The notes: generated by a model not told the origin, from the letters alone. 9,156 nucleotides of DNA from Acidobacteriota bacterium (GCA_022563115.1 JADFNY010000123.1:1-9156); one strand, 5' to 3'. Shown: positions 1-6,789, numbered from the stretch's first letter. Made by a program: numbers and translations.

Positions 1-321
1 TGCCAAGGAGCAATCGAGTATAACTGTCGAGGGCCGCGTCTTCGGGCTTGACATCCGGGACCAACTGTTGGAACCGACGGTCGAGTTCAATGAAGCCTGG
101 TGATCCTGTCATTTCATTCCCTGGAAGATCGCGTTGTAAAGCAGGCTTTCCGGTATCTGGCGAGCGACTGCGTGTGCCCGCCGCGTTTACCGCGATGCGC
201 CTGCACCAAGTTCATGGAGGTTGAAATCCTGACGAAGCGCCCGCTGACGCCACGAGCCGAAGAGGTCGAGGTGAATCCTCGGTCTCGGAGCGCGAATCTG
301 CGCGCTCTGGTGCGCCTTTAG
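1..321 (+). pseudogene. rsmH: RsmH (MraW) 16S rRNA C1402 N4-methyltransferase, 3' part with broken reading frame
   Basis: RsmH methylates N4 of C1402 in the 16S rRNA decoding centre and is normally the gene just before ftsL in dcw clusters. From about position 97 to the TAG at 319-321 the frame encodes a typical RsmH C-terminus: the motif LVILSFHSLEDRVVK, then a cysteine cluster (DCVCPPRLPRCAC), then the conserved tail KRPLTP...NPRSRSANLRA. The frame cannot be followed upstream, because it has TGA at 91-93 and 49-51. A different frame (2-100) reads RVFGLDIRDQLLEPTVEF, resembling the RsmH segment usually written RxFQALRIxVNxEL but shortened. A third frame (90-101) reads MKPG, as in the usual KPGGR that precedes LVxISFHS. 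So the gene seems to change frame at least twice within 1-100. This is either a decayed gene or an assembly error. The start lies outside the window. A GTG at 100 would give a 73-residue fragment lacking the SAM-binding fold, so I do not regard it as a real start. Confidence 0.72.
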
Positions 322-360
322 GCCCGGCGAGCACGACGTCACAACGGAAGGAACGAGTGT

Positions 361-468
361 CCGGAGCATGTGGTCCCGGCGCCTTAGCTAGACCAAAATG
401 AGTTGTAAAATGCCTCCCTTTACAACCCTGGCTAGCATTCGCCCCTGGCTGTCGGGGCCACGCTCCGG
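361..468. repeat. long-range imperfect inverted repeat enclosing the 402-426 hairpin
   Basis: ccggagc (361-367) pairs with gctccgg (462-468). After a two-base bulge, gtgg (370-373) pairs with ccac (458-461), giving 11 paired positions. The enclosed sequence includes the 8-bp hairpin at 402-426, and T6 follows at 470-475. A competing 5-bp stem, gcccc (441-445) with ggggc (454-458), overlaps the right arm by one base. In transcribed RNA this could fold into a multi-branched element ahead of ftsL. Chance pairing in GC-rich DNA cannot be excluded. Confidence 0.3.
402..426. repeat. perfect 8-bp inverted repeat (stem-loop)
   Basis: gttgtaaa (402-409) and tttacaac (419-426) are exact reverse complements separated by 9 bases. 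The arms are AT-rich in a GC-rich region. This could be a small RNA hairpin or a protein-binding operator. No T-run follows directly, so it does not look like a simple intrinsic terminator. Confidence 0.45.
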
Positions 469-490
469 ATTTTTTCTTCCCCTCTCAAGC

Positions 491-498
491 AGGGAGGG
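491..498 (+). promoter_or_regulatory. ribosome binding site of ftsL
   Basis: agggaggg lies 6 bases before the ATG at 505 and is a strong Shine-Dalgarno match. It supports this ATG as the ftsL start. ccctc (480-484) could pair with gaggg (494-498) in the mRNA and partly mask the site. Confidence 0.7.
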
Positions 499-504
499 CT
501 GAGA

Positions 505-912
505 ATGGCCCCGATTCGTCGTCCCAGGGTGGTCAACGGACCGCTGGTCAAGCCGCGTGAGCCGGGAAGGTTCGGTGATCTGACGCGCATGACCGTGCTC
601 GGCCTGCTGCTGGCGGTCCCCGCCTTCTTGTACGCAGGCCTGCAAGCTAAATTGCACCAGTATCGCGGCGAAGTCGTCGTCCTCGAGGCACGCATCGACC
701 AGCTCGACGAACAACGCCGGCGCCTCGATATCGAGCTCGCCTCGGTAAGTGACCTGGGGCGAATCGAGGAACTGGCCGGTGAGATCGCCGGCTTGGTCGA
801 AGCCGAGCAAGACCAGGTCGTGTATCTGCCGCGGACTCCTGTTGCGCCCACCCGAGATCTGATGTTCCTGGCCGAGGCCACAGGAGACCCGGATGGTCGT
901 AACCGACCATAA
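505..912 (+). CDS. ftsL: cell division protein FtsL
   Basis: This encodes a 135-residue bitopic membrane protein with FtsL architecture: a basic cytoplasmic tail (1-28), one transmembrane helix (about 29-47, MTVLGLLLAVPAFLYAGLQ) and a periplasmic coiled coil (about 48-100) rich in Leu, Glu and Arg, for example EARIDQLDEQRRRLDIEL. FtsL joins FtsB and FtsQ in the divisome and helps switch on FtsW-FtsI septal synthesis. FtsL is poorly conserved in sequence, so the call rests on size, topology and position between rsmH and ftsI. The start is set by a strong Shine-Dalgarno at 491-498. The last 20 bases overlap ftsI, and the ftsI ribosome binding site lies inside this gene, which suggests coupled translation. 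A generic septum-formation coiled-coil protein is the alternative, but context makes FtsL much more likely. Confidence 0.85.
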   Translation: MAPIRRPRVVNGPLVKPREPGRFGDLTRMTVLGLLLAVPAFLYAGLQAKLHQYRGEVVVLEARIDQLDEQRRRLDIELASVSDLGRIEELAGEIAGLVEAEQDQVVYLPRTPVAPTRDLMFLAEATGDPDGRNRP

Positions 913-2653
913 CAACCGCGGCGTCGGCCGCCTCCAGCGGCGCCGCCTGTTCCTGGTGCTCGCCGGCGCCGCCCTGTGGACCGGACTGCTGGTCGGCCGC
1001 CTCGTGCACCTACAGGTGGTGCTGCACGACGATCTGATCGAGCGCGCCCGCCGGCAGCAAGAGTATGAGGTCACCATCCCGGCGATGCGCGGCAGCATCC
1101 TCGCGCGCGACGGCAGCCTGTTGGCCAGCAGCATCGAAGAAACAGCGGTTTACGTCCACCCCCACCTCCTCGACGATCGCGACGCCGCGCCGGAGATCCT
1201 AGCGCCGGCCCTGCGGATGTCAGTCGAGGAGGTGACACGCCTTGTGAACCAGGACGATCCCCTGGTTTATCTGAAACGGTACGCCCCGCCCGAGATCGTC
1301 AGCGCGGTCGAGGCAGTGAAACGGGAACACGACCTCTACCTCTCGGTCGGTAGGCACCCGGCCAACCGCCGCTACTACCCGAATCGCCAGCTCGCGGCCC
1401 ACGTCTTGGGCTTCGTGAACAGTGAAAACCAGGGCGCGGCCGGCATCGAGTACCGGTTCAACGACGTCATTCGTGGCCAGGATGGAAGATGGTTGACCCT
1501 CAAAGACGGCGGACAGAAGCCCATCGATCCCGATGGGTCTTTCCGTGAGGACCCTACTCCTGGCCACGATATCTCTCTGACCATCCACCCGCTTATCCAG
1601 CGGGTTGCCGAATCGACGCTCGAGCAGGTCGTTCGCGAGCGGGAGGCGGACGGCGCCGCCGCTGTCGTTATGGACCCGCGTACCGGCGAGGTGCTGGCAC
1701 TGGCCTCCTATCCCACCTTCAACCCGAACGTCCACGATCAGGCGCTGGTCGAGCTTTCGTCCAGGAACAGCGCCGTAAACACCGTCTACGAGCCCGGATC
1801 GACGTTCAAGATCTTTACCGCGGCGGCCGGCTTTCACGACGACCTCGTCTTCGAGGACGAGCTCATCGACTGCCAGGGCGGCGCCCTGCGGGTCGCGAAC
1901 CACACCTACCACGACTGGAGAAGCGGTTTCGGCATCATGCCCTTTTCCAAAGTCTTCGCCAACTCGAGCAACGTCGGCATGATCAAGGTCGGCCTGCGGC
2001 TGCAGCCGGAGCGTTTTTACCAGTGGCTACGGGCGTTCGGCTTCGGCGAACCCACCGGTATCGGCCTGCCGGGCGAAGCCTCCGGCATCCTGCGGCCGAC
2101 GAGCCGCTGGTCGGCGCTCTCGCAGAGCTCGATGATCATCGGCCAGGAGATCGGCGTCACACCGCTGCAGCTCGCCACCGCCGTCTCGGCGGTCGCCAAC
2201 GGCGGCCTGTTGATGCAGCCGTACGTCGTTTCGGAGATCCGCGACGCCGCCGGCAACGTGCAGTTCGAGCACCAGCCTACGGTTCGCCGCCGCGTCCTCG
2301 ACGAGGTCACCGCGGCGCGCGTCATGGATGTCTTGGAGAGTGTCATCAACCCGGATTCGGCGACCGGTCGAGCCGCGGGGATTCGCGGCTATCGGTTGGC
2401 AGGCAAGACCGGCACGGCCCAGAAGATCGGCCCTGATGGTCTGTACAGCCAGTACGTGTCGTCATTTGTTGGAATTCTGCCGGCATCTGCTCCCGAGCTC
2501 GTCGTGCTCGTCGTGATCGACGCCCCGCGCAAGGGCTACTATGGAAGTGAGGTCGCTGCTCCGGCCTTCCGGACCATCGCCGAGGCGGCGGTAAGGGTCC
2601 TGCGCTTGGCACCCGACGCCGCGGCCGCTCCTGTGCAGATCATCGGCAGCTAG
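893..2653 (+). CDS. ftsI: septal peptidoglycan transpeptidase FtsI (PBP3, class B penicillin-binding protein)
   Basis: This is a 586-residue class B PBP that cross-links septal peptidoglycan (D,D-transpeptidase) on the outer face of the inner membrane, in complex with the glycosyltransferase FtsW. It has a short cytoplasmic tail with basic residues (RLQRRR), one transmembrane anchor (about 19-40), and the dimerisation/pedestal region opening with MRGSILARDGSLLA (65-78). The transpeptidase domain (about 225-575) carries all three active-site motifs: S303-T-F-K306 (acylated serine), S358-S-N360 and K505-T-G507. It ends about 80 residues after KTG, so there are no PASTA domains, unlike many Gram-positive and some other homologues. 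ATG 893 is preceded by caggaga (881-887) inside ftsL, and the 20-nt overlap implies coupled expression. The length is normal for FtsI. RodA-partner PBP2 (MrdA) is less likely given the dcw context. Confidence 0.96.
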   Translation: MVVTDHNNRGVGRLQRRRLFLVLAGAALWTGLLVGRLVHLQVVLHDDLIERARRQQEYEVTIPAMRGSILARDGSLLASSIEETAVYVHPHLLDDRDAAPEILAPALRMSVEEVTRLVNQDDPLVYLKRYAPPEIVSAVEAVKREHDLYLSVGRHPANRRYYPNRQLAAHVLGFVNSENQGAAGIEYRFNDVIRGQDGRWLTLKDGGQKPIDPDGSFREDPTPGHDISLTIHPLIQRVAESTLEQVVREREADGAAAVVMDPRTGEVLALASYPTFNPNVHDQALVELSSRNSAVNTVYEPGSTFKIFTAAAGFHDDLVFEDELIDCQGGALRVANHTYHDWRSGFGIMPFSKVFANSSNVGMIKVGLRLQPERFYQWLRAFGFGEPTGIGLPGEASGILRPTSRWSALSQSSMIIGQEIGVTPLQLATAVSAVANGGLLMQPYVVSEIRDAAGNVQFEHQPTVRRRVLDEVTAARVMDVLESVINPDSATGRAAGIRGYRLAGKTGTAQKIGPDGLYSQYVSSFVGILPASAPELVVLVVIDAPRKGYYGSEVAAPAFRTIAEAAVRVLRLAPDAAAAPVQIIGS

Positions 2654-2674
2654 CGCAAGCCGTGGGCTTGCGCT
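2652..2674 (+). repeat. perfect 10-bp stem-loop at the ftsI stop codon
   Basis: agcgcaagcc (2652-2661) and ggcttgcgct (2665-2674) are exact reverse complements around the 3-base loop gtg. The stem begins inside the ftsI stop codon TAG (2651-2653). It would be very stable in RNA. No T-run follows, so a classical intrinsic terminator is not supported. A role in mRNA processing, 3'-end protection of the ftsL-ftsI segment or partial attenuation is possible but inferred. Confidence 0.7.
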
Positions 2675-2679
2675 CGATA

Positions 2680-2701
2680 GGTGTCCTCGGTACCGGACAC
2701 C
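2680..2701 (+). repeat. second perfect stem-loop in the ftsI-murE spacer
   Basis: ggtgtcc (2680-2686) and ggacacc (2695-2701) form an exact 7-bp inverted repeat with an 8-base loop, starting only five bases after the first hairpin. Together they fill roughly half of the 95-base spacer. The loop contains a self-complementary cggtaccg core (2688-2695), so an alternative pairing is possible. Confidence 0.6.
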
Positions 2702-2737
2702 GGAATTGCCCGTCAAGGGGTGACCGGCGCAAACAGC

Positions 2738-2746
2738 AAGGGGAGG
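2738..2746 (+). promoter_or_regulatory. ribosome binding site deciding the murE start
   Basis: aaggggagg lies immediately before ATG 2749. The GGAGG part is only 2 bases from the start, which is too close, while AAGG at 2738-2741 has normal 7-base spacing. This supports ATG 2749 over the in-frame GTG at 2662. That GTG sits in the loop of the 2652-2674 hairpin and has no ribosome binding site. Confidence 0.6.
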
Positions 2747-2748
2747 CC

Positions 2749-4281
2749 ATGCCGACGAGGTCCGCCCTCGCGTCCCTGCTGTCAGGGACCGAGACCAGTT
2801 ACCGCGGCGATGCCGACACGGTCGTAACCGGGATCGCGTACGACTCGCGAAAGGTCGAGCCCGGCGACGTTTTCGTCGCCGTGCCGGGGTTCGTGCACGA
2901 CGGGTTGCGCTTCGTCGCCGAAGCAGTTGCCGCCGGCGCGGTAGCGGTCGTCGCCGAGGCTGACCTGAGCGACGTCGACCTTCCCACCGCTCCCAACGTG
3001 TGGGCCCACGTCCCTGACGCCCGCGCCGTGTTGGCACCGATGTCGGCCGTGTTCTACGGCAACCCGAGCCACGACCTCACCGTCGTCGGGGTCACCGGGA
3101 CGAACGGCAAGACCACGGTTACCGCCCTCATCGAGGCAATCCTCGCGGCGCGCGGGCCGGTGGGGCGCTGGAGCACGACGACGGTACGTGTTGCCGGCGT
3201 GCCCTACCCCGCCCATCGCACCACCCCCGAGGGCCCCGACCTGCAGAAGGTCCTGCGCCGGATGGTCGACGCCGACTGCTGGGCGGCGGCGATTGAAGTT
3301 TCTTCGCACGCGCTGACCTTGCGGCGGGTCGACGGGACGCGCTTTGCGGCCGCCGTCTTCACCAACCTCAGCAACGACCACCTCGACTTCCACACCGACA
3401 TGGGAGAGTACCTCGAGGCCAAGGCGATGCTGTTCGAGCGTCTCGAAGCGGACGCCGTCGCGGTGTTGAACGTCGACGACCCGGCCTCCGCGACGCTGGC
3501 CGAACGGACCAAGGCCCGGGTGGTCGGCTACGGCTGGGCCCCGCCGCCGGTCATCGACGTTCCGACCTATCGCATCGCCCGTTGGGAGTATCTCGGGAGC
3601 GGCAGCAGGCTGCGTCTGGAGACCCCGCAAGGGGAGCTCGAATTCGAAAGTCCCTTGTTCGGCCCGGCGAACGGCGAAAACCTCGCCGCCGCGATCGCCC
3701 TAGCGTTCGAGCTCGGCGTCAGCGCCGACGAGATCGCCGCGCCGCTGGCCGCCTTCGAGGGCGCCCGCGGCCGCTTTCAGCGCCTGCTGTGGGGTCAGCC
3801 GTTCACCGTCCTCGTCGACTTCGCCCACACGCCGGCGGCCCTACAATCAGCTCTCGCCGCCTCCCGAGACCTTGCAGCGGCGCACCGGGTAATCGTCGTA
3901 TTTGGTTGCGGCGGCGACCGCGACCGCGGCAAGCGGCCGGTGATGGGAAAGATCGCCGCCGACGCCGCCGACCAGGTGATCATCACCTCCGACAACCCGC
4001 GCAGCGAGGATCCGGACGCAATCCTCGAGGAGGTCGAGGCCGGGGTTCCGGAGGGAACGCGGGCGCAGGTGGAGCGCGAGGTCGACCGCCTGGCCGCGAT
4101 CGTTCGGGCGCTGGAACGCGCCCGGCCGGGGGATTGCGTTCTGATCGCCGGCAAGGGTCACGAGACCGAGCAGGAATTCGCCGACCACAAGATCGAGTTT
4201 GACGACGCGGCGGTCGCCGGCGAATGGCTCGAGGCGCGTTTTGGCCGAACCGCTGCGGCCGAAGCGGAGGCGGCGCCATGA
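2749..4281 (+). CDS. murE: UDP-MurNAc-L-Ala-D-Glu:meso-diaminopimelate ligase MurE
   Basis: This is a 510-residue cytoplasmic ATP-dependent ligase adding the third stem residue to UDP-MurNAc-L-Ala-D-Glu. The N-terminal UDP-binding domain (1-105) includes YDSRKVEPGDVFVAVPG (31-47). The central ATPase domain has the P-loop GVTGTNGKTT (114-123), TTPEGPDLQ (158-166), EVSSHAL (183-189), TNLSNDHLDFH (205-215), and the lysine in YLEAK (K225) that is carbamylated in the family. The C-terminal domain has GCGGDRDRGKRPVMG (386-400), DNPR (415-418) and GKGHE (468-472). In this family DNPR marks meso-DAP specificity rather than lysine. The segment after the P-loop, GRWSTTTVRVAG (139-150), departs from the usual GxIGTIxY pattern. 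The start at 2749 is chosen for its ribosome binding site and because homologues begin near here; a longer form from GTG 2662 adds 29 unlikely residues. The stop overlaps the murF start (ATGA). Confidence 0.96.
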   Translation: MPTRSALASLLSGTETSYRGDADTVVTGIAYDSRKVEPGDVFVAVPGFVHDGLRFVAEAVAAGAVAVVAEADLSDVDLPTAPNVWAHVPDARAVLAPMSAVFYGNPSHDLTVVGVTGTNGKTTVTALIEAILAARGPVGRWSTTTVRVAGVPYPAHRTTPEGPDLQKVLRRMVDADCWAAAIEVSSHALTLRRVDGTRFAAAVFTNLSNDHLDFHTDMGEYLEAKAMLFERLEADAVAVLNVDDPASATLAERTKARVVGYGWAPPPVIDVPTYRIARWEYLGSGSRLRLETPQGELEFESPLFGPANGENLAAAIALAFELGVSADEIAAPLAAFEGARGRFQRLLWGQPFTVLVDFAHTPAALQSALAASRDLAAAHRVIVVFGCGGDRDRGKRPVMGKIAADAADQVIITSDNPRSEDPDAILEEVEAGVPEGTRAQVEREVDRLAAIVRALERARPGDCVLIAGKGHETEQEFADHKIEFDDAAVAGEWLEARFGRTAAAEAEAAP

Positions 4282-5702
4282 TCCCGATCTCCGCCGCACA
4301 GCTCTCCGAGATCCTGAGCGCTCCGACGACCTCCGGGAACCCCGACACGGTTGCGGAGTCGGTGACGATCGACTCGCGTACGGCGGGCGACGGCGACTGC
4401 TTCTTCGCCATCATCGGCGAGCGGCTAAACGGTCACGACTTCGTCGATCAAGCGCTGGCGGCTGGAGCCGGCATCGTGGTGGTGGAGCGGCCGGTTGAGA
4501 TAACCGGGTCCGACAGCGCCGATACCGCGATCATCCAGGTCGACGACACCACCGCGGCGCTGCAGGCGCTCGCCGGCTGGCTGCGCCAGCAGCTCGATCC
4601 GACGGTGGTGGGCATCACCGGGAGCTTGGGAAAGACCACCACCAAGGAGCTCACCGCCGCGCTCCTCGGGATTCGCTACGACGTCCACGCCACTCCCGGC
4701 AACCTCAACAACCACTGGGGTCTACCGCTATCGCTGCTGGGCCTTGAAGCGCGTCACCAGGTAATGGTTGCCGAAATGGCGACAAGCCGGGCGGGCGAGG
4801 TCGGGGTGCTGGCGCGTCTCGCCGATCCGAGCATCGGCGTGATCACCAACGTCGCACCGGCGCACATGGAGAACTTCGCCGACCTCGACGCCGTCGCCGC
4901 CGCCAAAGGCGAACTCGCCCAAGAATTGCCGGCCTCGGGGACGCTGATCGTCAACGCCGACGATCCACGCACCAACGCGATGCCGCAGAAGCTGGCCCCG
5001 CACGTCACCGACGTGGTGCGTTTCGGCTGCGGGGCCGCGGCCGATGTGCGCGCCACAGACCTCGCCCCGGGCTCCAGCGGCTGGACTCTGAATCTCCACA
5101 TCGGGTCGGCGTCGCGCAGCATCGACCTACGACTTGCGGGCGCGCCGGGTGTTTCGTGCTTCCTCGCAGCGGCGGCCACGGCCCACGCGCTGGAGATCTC
5201 GATCGACGAGATCGCCGCCGAAGCCGCCAAGCTCGAACCGTTGCCGAACCGTGGTGCGATCCGCCGAACCGACGGCATCACCTTGATGGATGAGAGCTAC
5301 AACGCCAGCCCGCTGGCGATGCACGCCGCCCTCGAAACCCTCGCCACCCTGCCCGCCGATGGCCGCCGTATCGCCGTTCTCGGTGACATGCTCGAGATGG
5401 GCGATTGGACCGATCGGGTTCACCGCGAGGCGGGAAGGAAGGCCGCCGAGATCGACGTCGACCTCCTCGTCACCGTCGGCGCCTGCGCCGGGCTGATGGC
5501 CGAGGGCGCCGCGGCGACCGGAATGACCCGGGAAGCAATCCACGCGTTCGACACCGCCGAAGAGGCCGCATCCTGGCTCGCACCTCGCCTGTTGCACGGC
5601 GACACGGTGTTGGTGAAGGGATCGCGCGCCGTGCACCTGGAGCGCGTGGTCCAAGCCGTGACCACCGCGGCCGCGGTTCCGAACGGCGTCGTGGAAGGCT
5701 GA
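4278..5702 (+). CDS. murF: UDP-MurNAc-tripeptide:D-alanyl-D-alanine ligase MurF
   Basis: MurF (474 residues) completes the cytoplasmic pentapeptide precursor by adding D-Ala-D-Ala, with ATP, to UDP-MurNAc-L-Ala-D-Glu-meso-DAP. An N-terminal substrate domain (about 1-105) contains TIDSRTAGDGDCFFAIIG (30-47). The ATPase domain has the P-loop GITGSLGKTTTKE (112-124), then TPGNLNNHWGLPLSLL (139-154), which is characteristic of MurF, EMATSRAGEV (166-175) and NADDP (226-230). The C-terminal domain has DESYNASPLAMHAAL (338-352), LGDMLEMG (368-375) and VLVKGSR (444-450). ATG 4278 overlaps the murE stop by 4 nt (ATGA) and has GGAGG at 4266-4270 with 7-base spacing. Starting at 4224 would only add residues read from within murE in another frame. 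The length is standard and no catalytic motif is missing. Confidence 0.96.
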   Translation: MIPISAAQLSEILSAPTTSGNPDTVAESVTIDSRTAGDGDCFFAIIGERLNGHDFVDQALAAGAGIVVVERPVEITGSDSADTAIIQVDDTTAALQALAGWLRQQLDPTVVGITGSLGKTTTKELTAALLGIRYDVHATPGNLNNHWGLPLSLLGLEARHQVMVAEMATSRAGEVGVLARLADPSIGVITNVAPAHMENFADLDAVAAAKGELAQELPASGTLIVNADDPRTNAMPQKLAPHVTDVVRFGCGAAADVRATDLAPGSSGWTLNLHIGSASRSIDLRLAGAPGVSCFLAAAATAHALEISIDEIAAEAAKLEPLPNRGAIRRTDGITLMDESYNASPLAMHAALETLATLPADGRRIAVLGDMLEMGDWTDRVHREAGRKAAEIDVDLLVTVGACAGLMAEGAAATGMTREAIHAFDTAEEAASWLAPRLLHGDTVLVKGSRAVHLERVVQAVTTAAAVPNGVVEG

Positions 5703-5703
5703 C

Positions 5704-6789
5704 ATGTTGTACGAGCTGCTCTTCGGGCTGCAGGACGTGTTCTCGCCGTTCAACGTGTTTCGCTACATTACCTTCCGGACGGCGCTGAGCGCCGTCACCG
5801 CCCTGCTGTTGACGCTGCTGTTCGCCCCGTCACTGATCCGCTGGCTGAAGGCGAAGCAGGTTGGTCAACGCATCCGCTCCGAAGGCCCACCGGATCACAA
5901 CGCCAAGGCGGGCACGCCGACCATCGGCGGCCTCCTGATCGTGGGTTCCATCGTCATCAGCACGCTGCTGTGGATGGACCTGCACAACCGGTTGGTGTGG
6001 GTCGCCCTCGGATCGACGCTCGCTTTCGCGGTCCTCGGCTTCATCGACGATTACCTGAACGTCATCCATCCGCGGCGGCGCGGCCTCTCGGTGCGCTCTA
6101 AATTCGCCGGCCAGATCACCGTCGGCCTCATGGTCGGCGGCATCCTGCTGTGGCTGTCGAGCCAGGGCACGTTCTCGACCCAGCTAGCGTTCCCGTTCTT
6201 CAAGGAGCTGTCACCGTTCCTCAACTGGATGTACCTGCCGTTCGCAACGCTGGTTCTGGTGGCCGCCTCCAACGCCGTCAACCTCACCGACGGCCTCGAC
6301 GGGCTCGCCGCCGGCACGACGCTGATCGCGGCGGGGACCTACACCGCGTTCGCCTACCTGGCCGGACACGTTGCCATGGCCGAGTATCTCAACATCATCT
6401 ACGTTCCCGACGCCGCCGAGGTGACCATCTTCGTCGGCGCCATCGTTGGGGCTTGCGTCGGATTTCTGTGGTTCAACTGCCACCCCGCCGAGGTCTTCAT
6501 GGGGGACACGGGCTCGCTGGCGCTCGGTGCCGCGGTCGGCACGGTGGCCCTGCTGATCAAGCAGGAGCTCAACCTGTTCTTCGTCGGCGGCCTGTTCGTC
6601 GTCGAGGCGCTGTCGGTGATCATCCAGGTGGGCTCGTACCGATTCACCGGCAAGCGGGTCTTTCGCATGGCCCCGCTGCACCATCACTTCGAGATGAGCG
6701 GCTGGCCCGAGTCCAAGGTGGTCGTACGCTTCTGGATCCTCGCCATCATGTTCGCCCTCCTCTCGCTCGCCACCCTGAAGCTGCGATGA
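5704..6789 (+). CDS. mraY: phospho-N-acetylmuramoyl-pentapeptide transferase MraY
   Basis: MraY is an integral membrane enzyme that moves phospho-MurNAc-pentapeptide from UDP to undecaprenyl phosphate, making lipid I. The 361-residue product has about ten hydrophobic helices and all family signatures: FRYITFR (19-25), GTPTIGGL (70-77), the Asp pair in FIDDY (D115, D116), NLTDGLDGL (193-201, catalytic-site Asp196), FMGDTGSLALG (265-275, Asp268) and APLHHHFE (323-330). The length and the N-terminal segment before the first helix match Proteobacteria/Acidobacteria-type MraY rather than the shorter actinobacterial or firmicute form. ATG 5704 follows the murF stop by one base, with GGAAGG at 5693-5698 as ribosome binding site. 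The 3' end overlaps murD by 4 nt (ATGA), so translation is probably coupled. Confidence 0.97.
   Translation: MLYELLFGLQDVFSPFNVFRYITFRTALSAVTALLLTLLFAPSLIRWLKAKQVGQRIRSEGPPDHNAKAGTPTIGGLLIVGSIVISTLLWMDLHNRLVWVALGSTLAFAVLGFIDDYLNVIHPRRRGLSVRSKFAGQITVGLMVGGILLWLSSQGTFSTQLAFPFFKELSPFLNWMYLPFATLVLVAASNAVNLTDGLDGLAAGTTLIAAGTYTAFAYLAGHVAMAEYLNIIYVPDAAEVTIFVGAIVGACVGFLWFNCHPAEVFMGDTGSLALGAAVGTVALLIKQELNLFFVGGLFVVEALSVIIQVGSYRFTGKRVFRMAPLHHHFEMSGWPESKVVVRFWILAIMFALLSLATLKLR

Larger units (their letters stand above)
322..504. other. rsmH-ftsL intergenic spacer with inverted repeats
   Basis: These 183 bases hold no convincing open frame. They are more AT-rich in the middle and 3' part (about 392-426 and 469-478) than the genes around them. 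The stretch contains a perfect 8-bp inverted repeat, a longer imperfect one that encloses it, and a run of six T at 470-475. A weak sigma-70-like pair, TTAGCT (384-389) and TAAAAT (406-411) with 16-nt spacing, can be drawn, but the -35 matches poorly. Most dcw clusters have little space between rsmH and ftsL, so a spacer of this size could hold a promoter or attenuator for the downstream genes. That role is inference. Confidence 0.5.

Noticed and set aside
100..321. Stand-alone 73-residue gene starting at GTG 100
   Set aside because: The sequence is the C-terminus of RsmH. It lacks the methyltransferase domain and a ribosome binding site, so it is better read as the 3' end of a frame-broken rsmH.
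384..411. Sigma-70-type promoter TTAGCT-16-TAAAAT ahead of ftsL
   Set aside because: The -10 is fair but the -35 matches only three of six positions, and the sequence lies in a region biased to A/T, so it is not strong enough to call.
441..475. Intrinsic terminator made of gcccc/ggggc followed by T6
   Set aside because: The stem has only 5 bp and is separated from the T-run by 11 bases, so it does not fit the usual geometry.
388..1134. Reverse-strand open frame (248 codons) opposite ftsL and the ftsI start
   Set aside because: Its composition is Arg/Ser/Thr-rich shadow sequence, and the opposite strand carries well-supported ftsL and ftsI.
2662..2748. GTG start for a 539-residue MurE
   Set aside because: The GTG lies in the loop of the 2652-2674 hairpin without a ribosome binding site. 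The 29 extra residues are not MurE-like, and ATG 2749 has a purine-rich site just upstream.
4224..4277. Earlier start for murF (492 residues)
   Set aside because: The extra residues come from within murE in another frame. The ATGA overlap and GGAGG at 4266-4270 mark ATG 4278 as the start.
6150..6785. Upstream extension of the murD frame, giving a 690-residue product
   Set aside because: This stretch lies wholly within mraY in another frame and encodes Arg/Pro/His-rich sequence with no MurD similarity. MurD homology begins shortly after ATG 6786.
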